Source of the DNA: DATBED01 sp036276195
GTDB lineage: Bacteria > Patescibacteriota > Saccharimonadia > Saccharimonadales > UBA4665
NCBI GenBank assembly: GCA_036276195.1
Contig: DATBED010000034.1
Coordinates: forward strand, 1-8,410
Direction: 5' to 3'
Length of the DNA: 8,410 nt
Below, piece by piece: positions 5,790 to 8,410 of this stretch (position 1 is its first letter; the number at the start of each line of letters is the position of its first letter). Below the pieces are notes generated by a model. The model was not told the origin of the DNA. It saw only the letters and a program-made list of their open reading frames with translations, and searched no databases. Made by a program: the position numbers and the translations under genes.

Positions 5790-8410
5790 ATGGCAGAGAC
5801 TAAGGAGTCGGTCACGGGGAAGAAATTGGCCATAATCGATGGTAAGTCCGTTTTTTACCGCGGTTATTACGCCATGCCCAACTTGAGTACCAAAGATGGG
5901 CAGCCAACCGGTGGCGTGTTCGGTTTCGCCACCATGGCGCTGGAGGTGCTCAAGCGGCTGAAGCCCGATTACGTGGCCGTGGCTTGGGACAAGCCTAAAA
6001 CCAACATTCGCAAACGGCTCGAGCTGTACCCGGAGTACAAAGCCGGCCGCAAACCGGCCCCGCCCGATTTTTACGAGCAAGTCGAGATTCTACGCGAGCT
6101 GCTGGAGGCCTTCGGCTGGCCGCTGTACGAGCTCGACGATTACGAAGCCGACGATATTATGGGCGCCCTGGCGGTGCAGGCCACTGCAAAAAGTATGGAG
6201 ACCATGCTGATAACCTCTGATCTAGATATGCTGCAGCTGGTTAACGACCATGTACACGTTTACGCTCTTAAAACCGGTTTGAGCAACATCGAATTGTATT
6301 CACCGAAAAGTTTTGAGGCCAAGTACGGCATTAGCGTGCACCAATTTTTGGATTTGAAGGCCATTAAGGGCGATTCCAGCGACAATATTCCGGGCGTGCC
6401 GGGTATTGGCGAGAAGGGCGCGCTGGATTTAATTAAAGAATTTAAGACGCTCGACGGTGTTTATAACAATTTGCCGCTGATTAAGGAATCGGTTTGTAAG
6501 AAGTTAGAGTCTGGCAAGGAACTGGCCTACTTGAGCAAGCAATTGGCCCGTATCTGGACCGATGCGCCAGTCGAGCTGAATTTAGACGAAGTTGATGGTA
6601 GCAAGATCCAGCCCGAACGGGTACTCGATCTGCTGCAAAAGCTGGAGTTTAAGAGCTTAGCCCGCCAACTACCCGAGGTTATGCAGGTGGCCATTGCCGA
6701 TCATCACCACAAAACCGGCAGCGGTCCGCTCACAGCCGGCCAGAATATAATCATTGATAACCAAGAGAAGCTCAAGCAGGTTAAGATTGGCCACTCCGAA
6801 TCCATGTATATTTACAGCCGAGCGGCTGGCAAGCATGGCGACCGGCCCGAGGTGCTTATCTTAAGCCCAGACGGCAATCCTGTTTACACTTTTGACCTAA
6901 ATAAGATTGACACCAGCGAGATAGTTAAGAACTTTCATGACGTACGGCCGCTAGTGGGGCACGACGTCAAGTCGTCTATTAAAGTCTTGCTTGAACTAGG
7001 CGTGACCGAGTTGCCCGAGGTTGGTCACGACACACAGATTGGCAACTTTCTGCTCAACCCGCTGGAGCGCGACCAGTCGCTAACGGCTATTGCAGCGGCC
7101 CACTTAGATTATGAGGGAACGCCATTTGAGGACCTTTCCACGGAAGAGGTCATGGAAAGAGCGCCAGAGATTGTGGCTAATATAAAGGCGCTACAGACTA
7201 AGCAGGCCACTGAACTCAAAAAGTTCCAAAAAATGTCGGCGCTAGCGCACGACATCGAGTTCCCGATTATTCCAATACTGGCTCGCATGGAGCACCTTGG
7301 CATCGAGCTAGACACCGCATACCTGCGTAAATTCGCCGATCAAATTAATGACTTAATTAGCGACTACGAGCAGCAAATTTACGGGCACGCCGACCAAGAG
7401 TTTAACATCGGTTCGCCGTCCCAGTTGGCGGAAATCCTGTTCGAAAAACTCAAACTGCCCACTCAGGGTATAAAAAAGGGCAAAAGCGGTTACAGCACGG
7501 CGGCCAGTGAACTCGACAAACTGCGTGGCACACATCCCATCATTGATCTGGTTACCCAGTACCGCGAGGTGGCCAAGCTCAAGAACACCTACGTAGACAC
7601 GCTACCTCTGCTGGTTGATGATAATTCGCGACTGCACACCACCTACAATATGGTCGTGGCCCAGACTGGCCGCTTGAGCAGCGAGCAGCCGAACTTGCAG
7701 AATATTCCGACGCGCACCGACCTTGGCCGGCACATCCGCACGGCCTTCGTGGCGGGCAAGGGCAACAAGTTAATCAGTGCCGATTACTCGCAGTTCGAGT
7801 TGCGTATCGCCGCCGTGTTAGCTGGTGATAAAGAATTGATTGAAATGTTTAACCGCGGCGCCGACATCCACACCGCCACTGCCGCCCAAGTGTACGAACG
7901 CGAGCCCGAAGACGTGACTAAACAAATGCGCCGGGCTGCCAAGGTGATTAACTTCGGCATTCTCTACGGCATGAGCCCGCACGGCTTAAGCGTGGCTACC
8001 GGCATGACATTTGAACAAGCCGCTACCTTCATTAGCAAGTACAAAGAAGTGCGCAAACCACTGTTCGATTACATCGAGCGAGTGCGCGAGCAGGCTCGCA
8101 GCCAGGGCTATGTGGAATCGTTGCTGGGCCGTCGCCGGCCGTCGCCCGACATCCACTCCAGCAATTTCGCCGTGCGCCAGGCGGCCGAGAGAGCGGCTAT
8201 TAACATGCCCATCCAAGGCACTGAAGCCGACTTAATGAAACTAGCCATGATCCAAGTTGAAAAACTCCTCAAAGAGCAGCACAACCAGTGCAACATGCTG
8301 CTGCAAATCCACGATTCGATTCTAGTGGAATGCCCGGCCGAGGTAGCCAACCACGTTGGCGAACAAATCAAAGAGACGATGGAAGCGGTTTACGAACTGC
8401 CGGTACGCCT
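5790..8410 (+). CDS. polA: DNA polymerase I (5' nuclease + polymerase), 3' end beyond window
   Basis: This is a family A polymerase that fills repair gaps and removes RNA primers. It has 873 uninterrupted codons visible; comparison with Taq suggests roughly 15-20 residues are missing. The 5' nuclease domain (about 11-300) keeps its metal-binding acids: D17, D67, E119, D121, D122, D144, D146, D195 and D198 (GDSSDN), plus the helix-hairpin-helix GVPGIGEKG. The middle domain (about 320-480) has the position of a 3'-5' exonuclease but lacks the DxE, D424 and D501 equivalents of E. coli, so proofreading is probably absent. The polymerase domain has TGRLSSEQPNLQNIP (626-640), motif A DYSQFELR (665-672, catalytic D665), motif B R714-K718-F722-Y726, and motif C HDS (841-843, catalytic D842). 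Two departures stand out: F669 for the usual Ile in motif A, and S843 for Glu in motif C. ATG 5790 has TATACT 6 nt upstream and suits the family's N-terminus. Confidence 0.96.
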   Translation, partial: MAETKESVTGKKLAIIDGKSVFYRGYYAMPNLSTKDGQPTGGVFGFATMALEVLKRLKPDYVAVAWDKPKTNIRKRLELYPEYKAGRKPAPPDFYEQVEILRELLEAFGWPLYELDDYEADDIMGALAVQATAKSMETMLITSDLDMLQLVNDHVHVYALKTGLSNIELYSPKSFEAKYGISVHQFLDLKAIKGDSSDNIPGVPGIGEKGALDLIKEFKTLDGVYNNLPLIKESVCKKLESGKELAYLSKQLARIWTDAPVELNLDEVDGSKIQPERVLDLLQKLEFKSLARQLPEVMQVAIADHHHKTGSGPLTAGQNIIIDNQEKLKQVKIGHSESMYIYSRAAGKHGDRPEVLILSPDGNPVYTFDLNKIDTSEIVKNFHDVRPLVGHDVKSSIKVLLELGVTELPEVGHDTQIGNFLLNPLERDQSLTAIAAAHLDYEGTPFEDLSTEEVMERAPEIVANIKALQTKQATELKKFQKMSALAHDIEFPIIPILARMEHLGIELDTAYLRKFADQINDLISDYEQQIYGHADQEFNIGSPSQLAEILFEKLKLPTQGIKKGKSGYSTAASELDKLRGTHPIIDLVTQYREVAKLKNTYVDTLPLLVDDNSRLHTTYNMVVAQTGRLSSEQPNLQNIPTRTDLGRHIRTAFVAGKGNKLISADYSQFELRIAAVLAGDKELIEMFNRGADIHTATAAQVYEREPEDVTKQMRRAAKVINFGILYGMSPHGLSVATGMTFEQAATFISKYKEVRKPLFDYIERVREQARSQGYVESLLGRRRPSPDIHSSNFAVRQAAERAAINMPIQGTEADLMKLAMIQVEKLLKEQHNQCNMLLQIHDSILVECPAEVANHVGEQIKETMEAVYELPVR

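Overview
The window looks like chromosomal DNA of a Candidate Phyla Radiation (Patescibacteria) bacterium, most likely Candidatus Saccharibacteria (TM7). This placement rests on recalled family resemblance and was not tested with a search. The DNA polymerase I has a CPR-like N-terminal region (DGKSVFYRGYYAMPNL) and an HDS motif C. Composition is roughly balanced GC. Four of the five main genes have no Shine-Dalgarno at a usable distance but carry a -10 hexamer 6-8 nt before ATG. The standard bacterial code fits: the complete genes end in TAG (three) or TGA (one), and no in-frame TGA interrupts the 873 visible polA codons.

Layout from left to right. Positions 1-66 hold a possible N-terminal stub of a leftward transposase-like gene cut by the window edge. 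Positions 81-137 hold two direct 23-bp repeats that differ only in a central AAA/TTT triplet. A rightward gene of unknown function (162-1295, GTG start with a clear Shine-Dalgarno) ends exactly where a leftward 930-residue P2-like P-type cation ATPase ends (1296-4088). Upstream of the ATPase on the same strand is a 316-residue SAM-dependent methyltransferase related to the EgtD (histidine N-alpha-methyltransferase) family (4128-5078). It diverges from a rightward 5-formyltetrahydrofolate cyclo-ligase gene (5126-5641) across a 47-bp gap with two overlapping promoters. A terminator hairpin follows, then polA (5790 to the window end, with about 15-20 residues probably missing).

The right half is ordinary housekeeping: one-carbon folate salvage and DNA repair/replication. 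The methyltransferase and the ATPase form a possible leftward pair of less certain role. The left edge, with repeats, a transposase-like stub and an orphan gene with a different translation signal, looks like an accessory insertion boundary. No CRISPR array, tRNA, rRNA or clearly new multi-gene system was seen. The points most worth checking are the repeated leaderless promoter geometry, the altered ion-binding residues of the ATPase, the probably non-histidine substrate pocket of the EgtD-like enzyme, and the unusual motif A and C residues of the polymerase. No gene-free stretch exceeds 300 bases.
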